This document shows, one piece after another, positions 7,198 to 14,270 of a stretch of 64,000 bases of DNA. The stretch is from Rhodobacteraceae bacterium HIMB11 (GTDB lineage Bacteria > Pseudomonadota > Alphaproteobacteria > Rhodobacterales > Rhodobacteraceae). How positions within the stretch are numbered: the first letter of the stretch is position 1; each line of letters begins with the position of its first letter. The DNA is taken from positions 1-64,000 of the forward strand of contig AVDB01000005.1 of NCBI GenBank assembly GCA_000472185.1, read 5' to 3'. Both the position numbers and the translations under genes were made by a program. Under the pieces are notes generated by a model. That model was not told where the DNA came from. It saw only the letters and a list, made by a program, of their open reading frames with translations, and did no database searches.

Positions 7198-7605
7198 CTA
7201 TGCTTCTGAAGTGACGCTATTTCCGTCCTTAACTAAATAGAATGCGGCGGCGATAATCAAAAAGACTATGGCTTGCCACATAAATAAATTACCTGCGTTC
7301 AGTTGTCCGCTAGCTGTCATCATTGCTAACATCAGCACACCCCATGTGCCCCAACCAACGGCATGGTGTTGCATCATTTCAGATCTATTACTGTCAGTTG
7401 TCCCCTTGCGAAGTGCATTGAATAAGTAAGCAAGTACAAACAGACCTATTCCTGTATTTTGCAGTTGGTTAATTGCAACTGCATTCACGAGATCAGCAGG
7501 CATCATCATCAAACTAAAATAGCTTGCGGGAGCTAGGTAGAACCAAAGCCCATAAACTACTGCCGCAAAAACAGTAAACGTCATCATATTTTCTTGCAAC
7601 TTCAT
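7198..7605 (-). CDS. Small four-helix membrane protein of unknown function
   Basis: A 135-residue integral membrane protein with helices at about residues 8-28, 44-66, 80-102 and 106-125. AGAAGGAG precedes the ATG at 7605; the longer open frame upstream crosses the operator and is not coding. A Met-rich segment (MMTFTV, LMMMPADLV) and His-His in EMMQHHAVGWGTWG are notable and could bind a metal or cofactor, but this is a guess. It is divergent from the 7732 gene across operator copy 5. Third four-helix protein of the island. Confidence 0.8.
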   Translation of the reverse strand: MKLQENMMTFTVFAAVVYGLWFYLAPASYFSLMMMPADLVNAVAINQLQNTGIGLFVLAYLFNALRKGTTDSNRSEMMQHHAVGWGTWGVLMLAMMTASGQLNAGNLFMWQAIVFLIIAAAFYLVKDGNSVTSEA

Positions 7606-7659
7606 GTGTTTCTCCTTCTGTTGGCACAGAAACCATCTGAATTCGTGGTTGAGAATTCT

Positions 7660-7676
7660 AGTACAGTTTCTGTACT
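7660..7676. promoter_or_regulatory. Island operator, copy 5 (AGTACA-N5-TGTACT)
   Basis: Perfect 6-5-6 palindrome, spacer GTTTC, centred between divergent genes: 54 bp to the start at 7605 and 55 bp to the start at 7732. The plus-strand -10-like box GTTAAA is at 7696-7701, 19 nt past the palindrome; the minus-strand box (TCAGAT) is weaker. Confidence 0.8.
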
Positions 7677-7731
7677 GGTTGTGTTCATGTGACTTGTTAA
7701 ACTCCTTGAAACGATAAATAGGGAGTTGAAA

Positions 7732-8016
7732 ATGAGTTTTTTTACAATTTCTCACTGGGAAGCTGATGACTGGAATGATGAAATGGAAGCAATGGCGAGA
7801 GATCAATTTGCGCCATTGATCATGAAAGTAGGCGCGCAGAGCGTAAACTTCATCCAAACTGGTGACCTTACTTTTTCAGTGGTGACAAAATATGCAGATG
7901 AGGCCACGGGAATTGCCGCAGCTCAAAAAATCGCAGAAATCAGAGGGCAGGCAGCAACTAAGTTACCTGTGAGGATGGTTAGTGATGTTAAAGGTTCAAC
8001 ATTTGTTAGTCATTGA
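7732..8016 (+). CDS. Small ferredoxin-like (alpha/beta-barrel) protein
   Basis: A 94-residue protein starting MSFFTISHWEADDWND, with a strand-helix-strand-strand-helix-strand pattern like an antibiotic-biosynthesis-monooxygenase or DABB domain. The central strand pair is AQSVNFIQTGDLTFSVVTKYADE. GGGAG six bases before the ATG at 7732 sets the start; an in-frame TTG at 7726 is not used. Operator copy 5 lies 55 bp upstream. No catalytic residues are evident. Confidence 0.75.
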   Translation: MSFFTISHWEADDWNDEMEAMARDQFAPLIMKVGAQSVNFIQTGDLTFSVVTKYADEATGIAAAQKIAEIRGQAATKLPVRMVSDVKGSTFVSH

Positions 8017-8299
8017 AACTTAGTTGGAATACAAGTCTGAGATGATAACACGATAACAGACTGTGCACGCATGTGCTGTTTTGACTATTTCGGCGGCACT
8101 TTTACAACAGTTTTAGCCAGGAATTCGGCGTTTTTTCTATGAAAATGACGATGTGTCGGTAAGGCATTTCTTCACGACCTGTCCCAATTATCATAGGAAT
8201 GCTGTTTTTCAATACATCCAAAACGAAAATAGCCTTATGCGTAATATTTAAACTGGCTGTAAACCTTTAACATGGTGCAAATATTCGGAGGAAATGAAA

Positions 8300-8587
8300 A
8301 TGCCTAAAGGCTATTTAGTTGCAAACATACGCGTAAACGATCCAGAAGTTTTCAAAAAGTTTTCGCAAACGGCTCTACCAATCATAGAACAATATGGGGG
8401 TAAAATTCTTGCACGTGGCCCACACGCTGATCGTCATGAGGGTAATGTTGCTGGCGTCGTGACTATGCTCGAATTCGAGAGCAAAGAAGCAGCAGAAACG
8501 TTTTACTTTAGTGAAGATTATCAAGCTGCAAAGGCAATTCGCGACACTGGATGCGATACCGATTTAATGATTATTGAGGGAACGTAA
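8300..8587 (+). CDS. DUF1330 family protein
   Basis: A 95-residue DUF1330 protein: MPKGYLVANIRVNDPEVFKK at the start, the GG..LARGP segment at about residues 34-40, and FESKEAAETFYFSEDYQAAKAIR in the C-terminal half are family hallmarks (dimeric ferredoxin-like fold). GGAGG eight bases before the ATG at 8300 sets the start; the ATG at 8294 is too close to that site. The 283 bp upstream contain no operator copy and no other gene that I can see. It overlaps functionally with the next gene, 2 bp away, in one unit. Confidence 0.85.
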   Translation: MPKGYLVANIRVNDPEVFKKFSQTALPIIEQYGGKILARGPHADRHEGNVAGVVTMLEFESKEAAETFYFSEDYQAAKAIRDTGCDTDLMIIEGT

Positions 8588-8589
8588 AA

Positions 8590-8874
8590 ATGACAAAGAA
8601 GCTATCAATAGTTCGTTTTAAGCCAAAGCCAGAACACTTTGATGAGTTCATCGAAGCGATTAAAGAACGCAATAACGGTGATACTGCGATGACTGAATTT
8701 AAACTGATGAAAACAGCAACTGAAGTTGTTGTGATTGGTGTACGAGATCCCTCTGTCTTTGATGAAAGCGTTCAGTCGGGAGTAGAATGGTTAGACCAGC
8801 ACAGACACATGCTGCAAGAATATGACCCAATAAATCGGCACACGATACCTATTACAGGTGATCTAGTAGAATAG
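8590..8874 (+). CDS. Small ferredoxin-like protein
   Basis: A 94-residue protein, MTKKLSIVRFKPKPEHFDEF at the N terminus, then EFKLMKTATEVVVIGVRD as the central hairpin and VEWLDQHRHMLQEYDP as helix 2: a typical small alpha/beta barrel. It begins 2 bp after the DUF1330 stop, so both are translated from one message. Ninth protein of this fold in the island if the broken DUF4242 gene and the double-domain protein are each counted once. Confidence 0.75.
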   Translation: MTKKLSIVRFKPKPEHFDEFIEAIKERNNGDTAMTEFKLMKTATEVVVIGVRDPSVFDESVQSGVEWLDQHRHMLQEYDPINRHTIPITGDLVE

Positions 8875-8898
8875 GAATTCAATTAAGAAGACAACAAA

Positions 8899-8946
8899 AT
8901 GATTAAGGCAAAAGTTGTTGTAACCGCTTGGTATAAAGCCGATTGA
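8899..8946 (+). CDS. Fifteen-codon remnant at the island edge
   Basis: ATG-initiated frame of 15 codons (MIKAKVVVTAWYKAD) ending 12 bp before the tRNA fragment. The beta-strand-like start resembles the first strand of the small barrel proteins upstream, so it may be the beginning of another member cut off by the element border. It may equally be meaningless. Confidence 0.25.
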   Translation: MIKAKVVVTAWYKAD

Positions 8947-8958
8947 TAAAATCAAAAT

Positions 8959-9008
8959 ACTGACTTCTAATCAGTAGGTTGAGGGTTCGAGTCCTTCTGG
9001 GATCGCCA
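8959..9008 (+). repeat. tRNA-Arg(UCU) 3' fragment (probable att site)
   Basis: From 8959 the sequence folds as the anticodon arm (stem ACTGA/TCAGT, loop CTTCTAA, anticodon TCT at 8966-8968), variable loop, T arm (GAGGG TTCGAGT CCTTC), 3' acceptor strand TGGGATC, discriminator G and encoded CCA (9006-9008). No matching acceptor 5' strand (GATCCCA) or D arm lies upstream. It is therefore a 3' half-tRNA, the typical direct repeat left by integrase-mediated insertion. Confidence 0.8.
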
Positions 9009-9059
9009 ATCTTATCCGTAACAATTGCTTTCGATGCACGTTATGTGCATATCGGGTTC

Positions 9060-9965
9060 ATGACCAATTCGATTATCCCAGATGTGTGTGATCGCCCTTT
9101 GCCCGCTAAGCGGGGTCCAAAGCGTTCCATTCCTGATGGGGCGTGCGATTGTCATTTTCATGTTTTTGACAGTCCGTCAAAACAGGTTGTTGAGCGGTCG
9201 TATACGGCGCCTGATGCGAAAGTGGCCGAATACATGCACCTGCGTGATGTGCTTGGGTTAACGCGCGGCGTGTTGGTGCAACCCAGTGTGTATGGATTAG
9301 ACAATCAAACCACACTAAAAAGCGCAGCTGAAATTCCAAACGTCAAAAGCGTTGTGGTAATCAACCAAACGACGCCCGTTTCGGAAATCCAGCGCATGAC
9401 AGATGCGGGTGCAGTGGGGTGTCGGGTGAACCTGTTGTTCCCAAGTGACGCTGTGATCTCTGATTTACGGGCCTTGGCACAACAGATCGCAGATTTTGGA
9501 TGGCATTTGCAAATTTTGGCCGACGTTTCCAATTTGGCAGACTTGACTGATCTGGTGACGTCATTGCCTGTTCCTGTGATGTTTGACCATTTGGGACATT
9601 TTCCTATTTCGGCGTCTATCAATCACGCCTTTGTTGATGCTTTTATACGCCTACTTGGGGATGGTAAGATTTGGACGAAAATCTCCGCTCCGTATCGCAC
9701 GACTGTTTCTGTCGTGACCGATTATTCCGATGTGGGGGAATTTGTGACGAAAGTGACCGCGTTGAACCCAGATAACTTGGTCTGGGGAACCGACTGGCCA
9801 CATCCAAAATTCAACGGTCCAATGCCTGATGATACCGATATGTTGGATCAATTCATGGACTGGGTGCCAAATGCGCAGTTGCGTCACAAAATCTTGGTTG
9901 AAAATCCTGAGCGATTTTACCAATTTTCACCTTTGGAAAGGGTTCACAATGACGGGTCATATTGA
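9060..9965 (+). CDS. Amidohydrolase-family (COG3618-type) hydrolase, lactonase-like
   Basis: A 301-residue TIM-barrel amidohydrolase. The N-terminal metal motif CDCHFHVFD is at about residues 26-34, DHLGHF at about 176-181, and the C-terminal GTDWPHP with the conserved Asp near residue 246. Relatives hydrolyse lactones (2-pyrone-4,6-dicarboxylate, galactarolactone, sulfomuconolactone). The ATG at 9060 is used because the longer frame would start inside the tRNA fragment. The 3' end overlaps the next gene by 17 bp. With a galactoside locus 1 kb away, a sugar-lactone substrate is conceivable but not shown. Confidence 0.8.
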   Translation: MTNSIIPDVCDRPLPAKRGPKRSIPDGACDCHFHVFDSPSKQVVERSYTAPDAKVAEYMHLRDVLGLTRGVLVQPSVYGLDNQTTLKSAAEIPNVKSVVVINQTTPVSEIQRMTDAGAVGCRVNLLFPSDAVISDLRALAQQIADFGWHLQILADVSNLADLTDLVTSLPVPVMFDHLGHFPISASINHAFVDAFIRLLGDGKIWTKISAPYRTTVSVVTDYSDVGEFVTKVTALNPDNLVWGTDWPHPKFNGPMPDDTDMLDQFMDWVPNAQLRHKILVENPERFYQFSPLERVHNDGSY

Positions 9966-10326
9966 AAGTGCGCTAAGGGTTTTGGACGAACACATTTCGG
10001 CGCTAAACGCGCGCGATCCTAGCGCCATTGCAGCAACGCTGCATTTTCCGCATTTCCGACTAAGTGGAACGGGCCTGAAAGAATGGCCGACACCTGAAAC
10101 ATATTTTGATGATTTCAAATCGAGGGCAGGAGGGGATTGGAGCCATTCAGAGTTTAGTGACATTAAAGTTGTTGATAGCAGTCAAACCAAAGTTCATGTT
10201 GATCTAGAAGTGCTGCGATATGATACTGATGACCAACTGATCGCGCGGTTCCGTTCGCTTTGGGTGTTGACCTATGACGAAGGTAGGTGGGCGGCCAAGT
10301 TTAGATCGTCGTTTGCACCCAAATAA
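9949..10326 (+). CDS. SnoaL/NTF2-like protein
   Basis: A 125-residue protein: helix MTGHIESALRVLDEHISALNARDPSAIAATLH, the phrase FPHFRLSG, then a curved sheet ending FRSLWVLTYDEGRWAAKFRSSF, a typical NTF2-like arrangement. The start at 9949 overlaps the upstream amidohydrolase and has GGAAAGGG before it, so translation is coupled. It may form part of the same small pathway. Unlike the island SnoaL-like genes its base composition matches the chromosome. Confidence 0.7.
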   Translation: MTGHIESALRVLDEHISALNARDPSAIAATLHFPHFRLSGTGLKEWPTPETYFDDFKSRAGGDWSHSEFSDIKVVDSSQTKVHVDLEVLRYDTDDQLIARFRSLWVLTYDEGRWAAKFRSSFAPK

Positions 10327-10346
10327 TGGAGCAATAGGAATTCCAA

Positions 10347-10496
10347 ATGATTAGATTTGCTGTTTTCATTATCCTGATCTTTTTGGCGGTGTTGATTGTG
10401 GCCGAAAATGTGGGCCGGCCCATTCCATATGGGTATCGCATCTTGGCAGGGTTGATCGTGGCCTTTGGCATAGCTGCCGCGATGACCAGCGGATAG
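10347..10496 (+). CDS. Small membrane protein, 49 residues
   Basis: A 49-codon frame with two hydrophobic helices (about residues 3-19 and 31-46) separated by ENVGRPIPYGYR. AGGA is at a proper distance from the ATG at 10347. It lies 20 bp after the SnoaL-like gene and 10 bp before the next gene on the same strand, so all four genes form one unit. No family recognised. Confidence 0.6.
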   Translation: MIRFAVFIILIFLAVLIVAENVGRPIPYGYRILAGLIVAFGIAAAMTSG

Positions 10497-10506
10497 AAGC
10501 GTAAGT

Positions 10507-10842
10507 ATGCTAGACGCGTTTAAGCAGCAGTTTGATGCACAAAGTTCTAAGGGGCAAAGTTTTGATCAACTTATGTCGGGTCACAACGGTGCTAGTATTG
10601 CACTGCAACAAATCGTTTTGTCGTTTGTCGATCGGTCCTATCGCTTTAACGTTGCATCCGCGTTTAGCAAACTGGACCCCGAAAATAGACGGCGGGCAAG
10701 CTGGGTATTAACGGCACACGAATGCCATGACACGTTTGGGATGCTAAGCGTCATCGACCTGTGCCGCGAATATCCACGTCTGATCGAATTATACGATCCA
10801 GCTGACGAAATGCGGGCATTGATTCTAAAGAATTTGGGTTAG
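10507..10842 (+). CDS. Hypothetical protein
   Basis: A 111-residue mostly helical soluble protein with no signal or membrane segment. Notable are a central basic stretch (ENRRRASWVLTAHECHDTF) and His/Cys residues HECH at about residues 71-74. It overlaps by 4 bp the 3' end of the convergent beta-galactosidase gene. Ribosome site is poor; translation may be coupled to the upstream gene. I do not recognise a family. Confidence 0.6.
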   Translation: MLDAFKQQFDAQSSKGQSFDQLMSGHNGASIALQQIVLSFVDRSYRFNVASAFSKLDPENRRRASWVLTAHECHDTFGMLSVIDLCREYPRLIELYDPADEMRALILKNLG

Positions 10843-12770
10843 CGTTTTCTGCGAACTCTTAAAACGCCCGCGGGTTCAAGCGTCCCGTGCGGGGTCTCCA
10901 TGGTTTCGCAATCGTAATTGAACCAAAATTCCTCAGTCTTTGTCACACGCTTGCGCAGACCTTGGGGCAGTTGCAGCGTTTCGATGTTTGTCTCTGTTAG
11001 CAGGTGTTTATAAAATCGAATGAGGGTTTCATGTTCAAGGTATGCCCCCAAATAGACTGAACTCTGATTTTGTACCGCAACCGCACCACCCTGCTGATCT
11101 GTCAAAATAGGGTTGGCAGGTCCCTCTAATACTTCACGATACCGCAGAGTATGACCGCCGTTCGACAGTGGAATTGGCATATCACCGCGGGGTGTATCAA
11201 TCCGCGCGACCGTCACATCCAAATTCGGCAAATTGGGGGGAAGAGGATGAGAGATGCGCAGTGTTTCTGTACGGGAATGCGTGGCAGGGCCATAGATAAC
11301 CAATGCATCTGAATTTTCTAAGCACGAGAGGAGATCTGCATCCATATGCATCAAACCAGGTGCAATGATACATTGGTAATTTGAAAAATCCCGCTGCGAC
11401 GTAGGCAAAATATCAATATTAATACCTAGCCTGCGCAACGCGCGATAGTGATCAAAGACCAACTCGAAATAATCGCCATCTTTCACGTGGTTCAACGCTG
11501 CCCATGAAAAATCGGCATCGTAATCAAAGAGTATTGCGACATCCGCCATTTCACAGTCTGTTGTTGGGGATTGTACCAATTCCTCGGCAACCTGTGCCGC
11601 TTCATAATAGGCGGTGGCTTTTGCGCTGTCGGGTCGCAAAATGCCCGCATGCATCTGTTCTTGTGCAAATGGAGCCTGTCGCCATCGGAAATAGGCAACT
11701 GTTTCTGCCCCATGTGCAAAGGCCTCCCAAGTCCATAAACGCACCATACCTGACAGCGGATCGGGGTTAACAGGTGCCCAATTCACGGGGCCAGGTTGTT
11801 GTTCCATGATCCACCAACGTCCCTTGCCGACACTGCGATACAGATCGTGATGAAAGGCCTGAAAATCAGGATCACCTTGGCGCATGTAGCGACGTTGTTT
11901 TTCCTCACTCGCGCCGGCGCGATCTGCCAAAAAGCCGATTGGATAACTGTCCCATGTGGCGATATCCAAATCGGAACCAACCTTGAAATGATCAAAATCG
12001 GTGATCCGCCCCATGTAGTTGTGGGAAATGGGTGCGTTTGAATATGCGCGGATGATGTCACATTGAAGGCGATTGAACGCCACCACCTGATCCGACGTAT
12101 AGCGACGAAATTCCAACCAATGGGCTGGGTTCGCCTCAGTAACGGTGAGGTTTGGCAGGTCAATTTCAGAATAGCCTGCGTATTCCATCGACCAAAACAC
12201 GTTTCCCCATGCGGCGTTTAGTTTCGAAATATCATTCCCATATTTGTTGGCAAGCCATTTTTGAAACCCGATGCGTGCCGCATCTGAATAAGAAAGCGTG
12301 GTGTCGTGGCATCCGTATTCATTATCTGTTTGCCATGCCCCCAATGCAGGGTGCGAACCGTACCGTTCGGCCAAACGGGTGACAATATCACGACATTGTT
12401 CGCGATATTCAAGGTGTGAAAAACAATAATGCCGCCGTGATCCGAATTTACGCAGATTGCCCTGTAGATCACGTGCAAACATATCGGGGTATTTGTCACA
12501 TACCCATTTCGGCGGGGTTGCCGTGGGTGTTCCCAACACAACCTTTAACCCGTGTCGATGCAACGTATCAAATGCACGATCAAGCCATTCGAAATTGAAT
12601 TGCCCCTCACTTGGTTCCAATCGGGACCAGGCAAATTCGCCAATCCGCACCCATGTCAGACCCAGTTCGGCCATTTGGCGCGCATCTTCGTCCCAGATGT
12701 CTTCTGGCCAATGTTCTGGATAATAGCACGTACCAAGCGTGCGTTTCATGGATGCATTAGGCTGCGTCAT
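10839..12770 (-). CDS. Beta-galactosidase, GH42
   Basis: A 643-residue GH42 enzyme that removes terminal beta-galactose. CYYPEHWPEDIW opens the (beta/alpha)8 barrel; the acid/base is Glu151 in WQTDNEYG and the nucleophile is Glu323 in WIMEQQPGPVNW; a trimerisation domain and a small C-terminal beta domain follow. No signal peptide, so it acts on imported sugar in the cytoplasm. The start at 12770 overlaps the aldolase stop by 14 bp. Last gene of the minus-strand galactoside operon. Confidence 0.93.
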   Translation of the reverse strand: MTQPNASMKRTLGTCYYPEHWPEDIWDEDARQMAELGLTWVRIGEFAWSRLEPSEGQFNFEWLDRAFDTLHRHGLKVVLGTPTATPPKWVCDKYPDMFARDLQGNLRKFGSRRHYCFSHLEYREQCRDIVTRLAERYGSHPALGAWQTDNEYGCHDTTLSYSDAARIGFQKWLANKYGNDISKLNAAWGNVFWSMEYAGYSEIDLPNLTVTEANPAHWLEFRRYTSDQVVAFNRLQCDIIRAYSNAPISHNYMGRITDFDHFKVGSDLDIATWDSYPIGFLADRAGASEEKQRRYMRQGDPDFQAFHHDLYRSVGKGRWWIMEQQPGPVNWAPVNPDPLSGMVRLWTWEAFAHGAETVAYFRWRQAPFAQEQMHAGILRPDSAKATAYYEAAQVAEELVQSPTTDCEMADVAILFDYDADFSWAALNHVKDGDYFELVFDHYRALRRLGINIDILPTSQRDFSNYQCIIAPGLMHMDADLLSCLENSDALVIYGPATHSRTETLRISHPLPPNLPNLDVTVARIDTPRGDMPIPLSNGGHTLRYREVLEGPANPILTDQQGGAVAVQNQSSVYLGAYLEHETLIRFYKHLLTETNIETLQLPQGLRKRVTKTEEFWFNYDCETMETPHGTLEPAGVLRVRRKR

Positions 12771-13356
12771 AGGCCGCCACCAAGGTTGCCGCATTAGATG
12801 CAATTTCCTGAACGTTCATGCCGGGTTTATATAGGTTTGATCCCACGCCAAAGCCCGTGACACCCGCCGCTTTCCACGCGTGAAAATCAGGGGCACCAAC
12901 ACCCCCCACGGCATAGGTTTTGGCCGTTTTGGGCAGCACTGCCTTTAATGCGTTAAAACCATCAAGGCCAAGTTTGAAAGCGGGGAAGAATTTCAATCCA
13001 TCCGCCCCATTTTTCAGCGCAACGAAACATTCTGTTGCGGTGAAAACCCCGGGATAGGACAGCATACCCGCATGCTTGGTTGCCATGATCACATCTGGAT
13101 CGGCATTTGGGCTGATCACCATTTGGCATCCGATGTTGGCAAGTGTTTTGATCTCATCCTGATGAAGCACGGTTCCCGCGCCAATTGTTGCATCCGACCC
13201 AAAGGCGTTGACCATTTTTTCGATCGACTGAAACGGGTCAGGAGAATTTAAGGGCACTTCAATCTTGGTAATTCCTGCATCAATTAATGCCTGAGTGATG
13301 TCATGCACCTCAGTTGGTTGGATGCCACGTAGGATTGCAATCAATTCGCGTTGCAT
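12757..13356 (-). CDS. dgoA: 2-dehydro-3-deoxy-6-phosphogalactonate aldolase
   Basis: A 199-residue class I KDPG/KDPGal aldolase that splits 2-keto-3-deoxy-6-phosphogalactonate to pyruvate and glyceraldehyde 3-phosphate. AILRGI at residues 7-12, EVPLNSP at 33-39 (catalytic Glu), GAGTVL at 59-64 and the Schiff-base Lys in LKFFPA near residue 121 are all present; NSP rather than TNS after EVPL points to DgoA more than Eda. It lies 2 bp from dgoK upstream. It completes the De Ley-Doudoroff route from galactose. Confidence 0.92.
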   Translation of the reverse strand: MQRELIAILRGIQPTEVHDITQALIDAGITKIEVPLNSPDPFQSIEKMVNAFGSDATIGAGTVLHQDEIKTLANIGCQMVISPNADPDVIMATKHAGMLSYPGVFTATECFVALKNGADGLKFFPAFKLGLDGFNALKAVLPKTAKTYAVGGVGAPDFHAWKAAGVTGFGVGSNLYKPGMNVQEIASNAATLVAAYDAA

Positions 13357-13358
13357 GG

Positions 13359-14270
13359 TTATCCTTTTCCAGTTCGTATCGCGATCAGACCGCGAAGTGT
13401 CGGCGCCGCACTTAGGTTCAAATCAACAGATGTCCCAACCGCTTCAAGCGCGGATTTGTAAAGCGAACAGAGTGCTTCTTCGCCAATCAGCGTGATTGGT
13501 AGGTGGTTCCACTGACGTTGCATTGCGGCGACTTCCTGACCTATCAAGATACCAGATAAGCGTGCACGCAAAATCGTGGCACCAGTGTCGTGAACAAGAT
13601 GTTGCGCGCGCAAACGAAACAATTGAGAGGATGCATCAGCAGGATTTTCAAACGCTGATTTTACCGCATCGACAAAATCGAATTGTGAAAAACCGTCGCC
13701 CGATACCGAATGTTTCAGAACCGAACTTCGGGATAAAAGATCATAGACTTCACCCGTCATAAACGTTTGAAATTCAACCACCTGACCATTTTGAACATGC
13801 ACCCATTTTGAATGGGTCCCAGGCAAACAAATCAGGCCATTGTAATCGGTTGTTTGTTTCAGAAAACCCACGATTTGCGTTTCTTCACCACGCATAACGT
13901 CCGCAGGTTCAGGCTGTTTTATACCCGGCAGAATGCGTACCATTATTCGGGGATCTGCGGTATGCACTGTAACTGCTTGGTTTAGTGCGGGCGTGTCGCA
14001 GGGTGCGGTCAAATATCCTGCATCTTGCCATCCTTGCCGTGCACCGGCCATGCCGCACACCAAAACTTCGGTAATAACGTCATCTGACAAATGATGATCA
14101 ATGTGCGATATCAAAACGCCTTCATATTCTGATGCGGTCAGGGTGCCCATGCCCGCTTGAACCTTGGTTTCATCCAATACATTGCCCGCCTGATCACAAT
14201 GCCAGATGCGCAGGTTTGTTGTGCCCCAATCCACGGCAATCCAATTTGGGTTCATGACTGTTTCGGTCAT
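13359..14270 (-). CDS. dgoK: 2-dehydro-3-deoxygalactonokinase
   Basis: A 303-residue kinase phosphorylating 2-keto-3-deoxygalactonate. AVDWGTTNLRIW near the N terminus is the phosphate-1 loop of the family, and LPGTHSKWV in the middle is the typical DgoK motif. The ATG at 14270 overlaps the alpha-galactosidase stop (ATGA), indicating translational coupling. Galactose dehydrogenase and galactonate dehydratase, which would supply its substrate, are not in the window. Confidence 0.92.
   Translation of the reverse strand: MTETVMNPNWIAVDWGTTNLRIWHCDQAGNVLDETKVQAGMGTLTASEYEGVLISHIDHHLSDDVITEVLVCGMAGARQGWQDAGYLTAPCDTPALNQAVTVHTADPRIMVRILPGIKQPEPADVMRGEETQIVGFLKQTTDYNGLICLPGTHSKWVHVQNGQVVEFQTFMTGEVYDLLSRSSVLKHSVSGDGFSQFDFVDAVKSAFENPADASSQLFRLRAQHLVHDTGATILRARLSGILIGQEVAAMQRQWNHLPITLIGEEALCSLYKSALEAVGTSVDLNLSAAPTLRGLIAIRTGKG

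Larger units (their letters stand above)
1..9008. mobile_element. Right part of a genomic island ending in a tRNA-Arg 3' fragment
   Basis: The first nine kilobases differ from the rest of the window: visibly AT-richer, and made almost entirely of small proteins of a few folds. The right border is a 50-bp copy of the 3' half of tRNA-Arg(UCU) without its 5' half, the usual scar of site-specific integration at a tRNA 3' end. The intact tRNA, and usually the integrase, should lie left of the window, because the fragment points to the right. No integrase or transposase is visible here. The right border is seen in the sequence; the island interpretation is inferred. Confidence 0.7.

Noticed and set aside
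1344-7676. Assignment of the palindrome to an HxlR regulator
   Set aside because: GTAC-type half-sites are known for several families and no regulator gene is in the window, so a class cannot be named.
7606-7857. N-terminal extension of the 7198-7605 membrane protein
   Set aside because: It crosses operator copy 5 and the start of the divergent gene; the ATG at 7605 has a strong ribosome site.
8940-9008. Complete tRNA gene
   Set aside because: No acceptor 5' strand and no D arm are present upstream; only the 3' half can fold.
8979-9059. Extended start of the amidohydrolase
   Set aside because: The extra codons lie in the tRNA fragment; the family pattern begins after ATG 9060.
11504-12797. 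Several plus-strand frames inside the GH42 gene
   Set aside because: Frames opposite a confident GH42 gene, without ribosome sites or family motifs.
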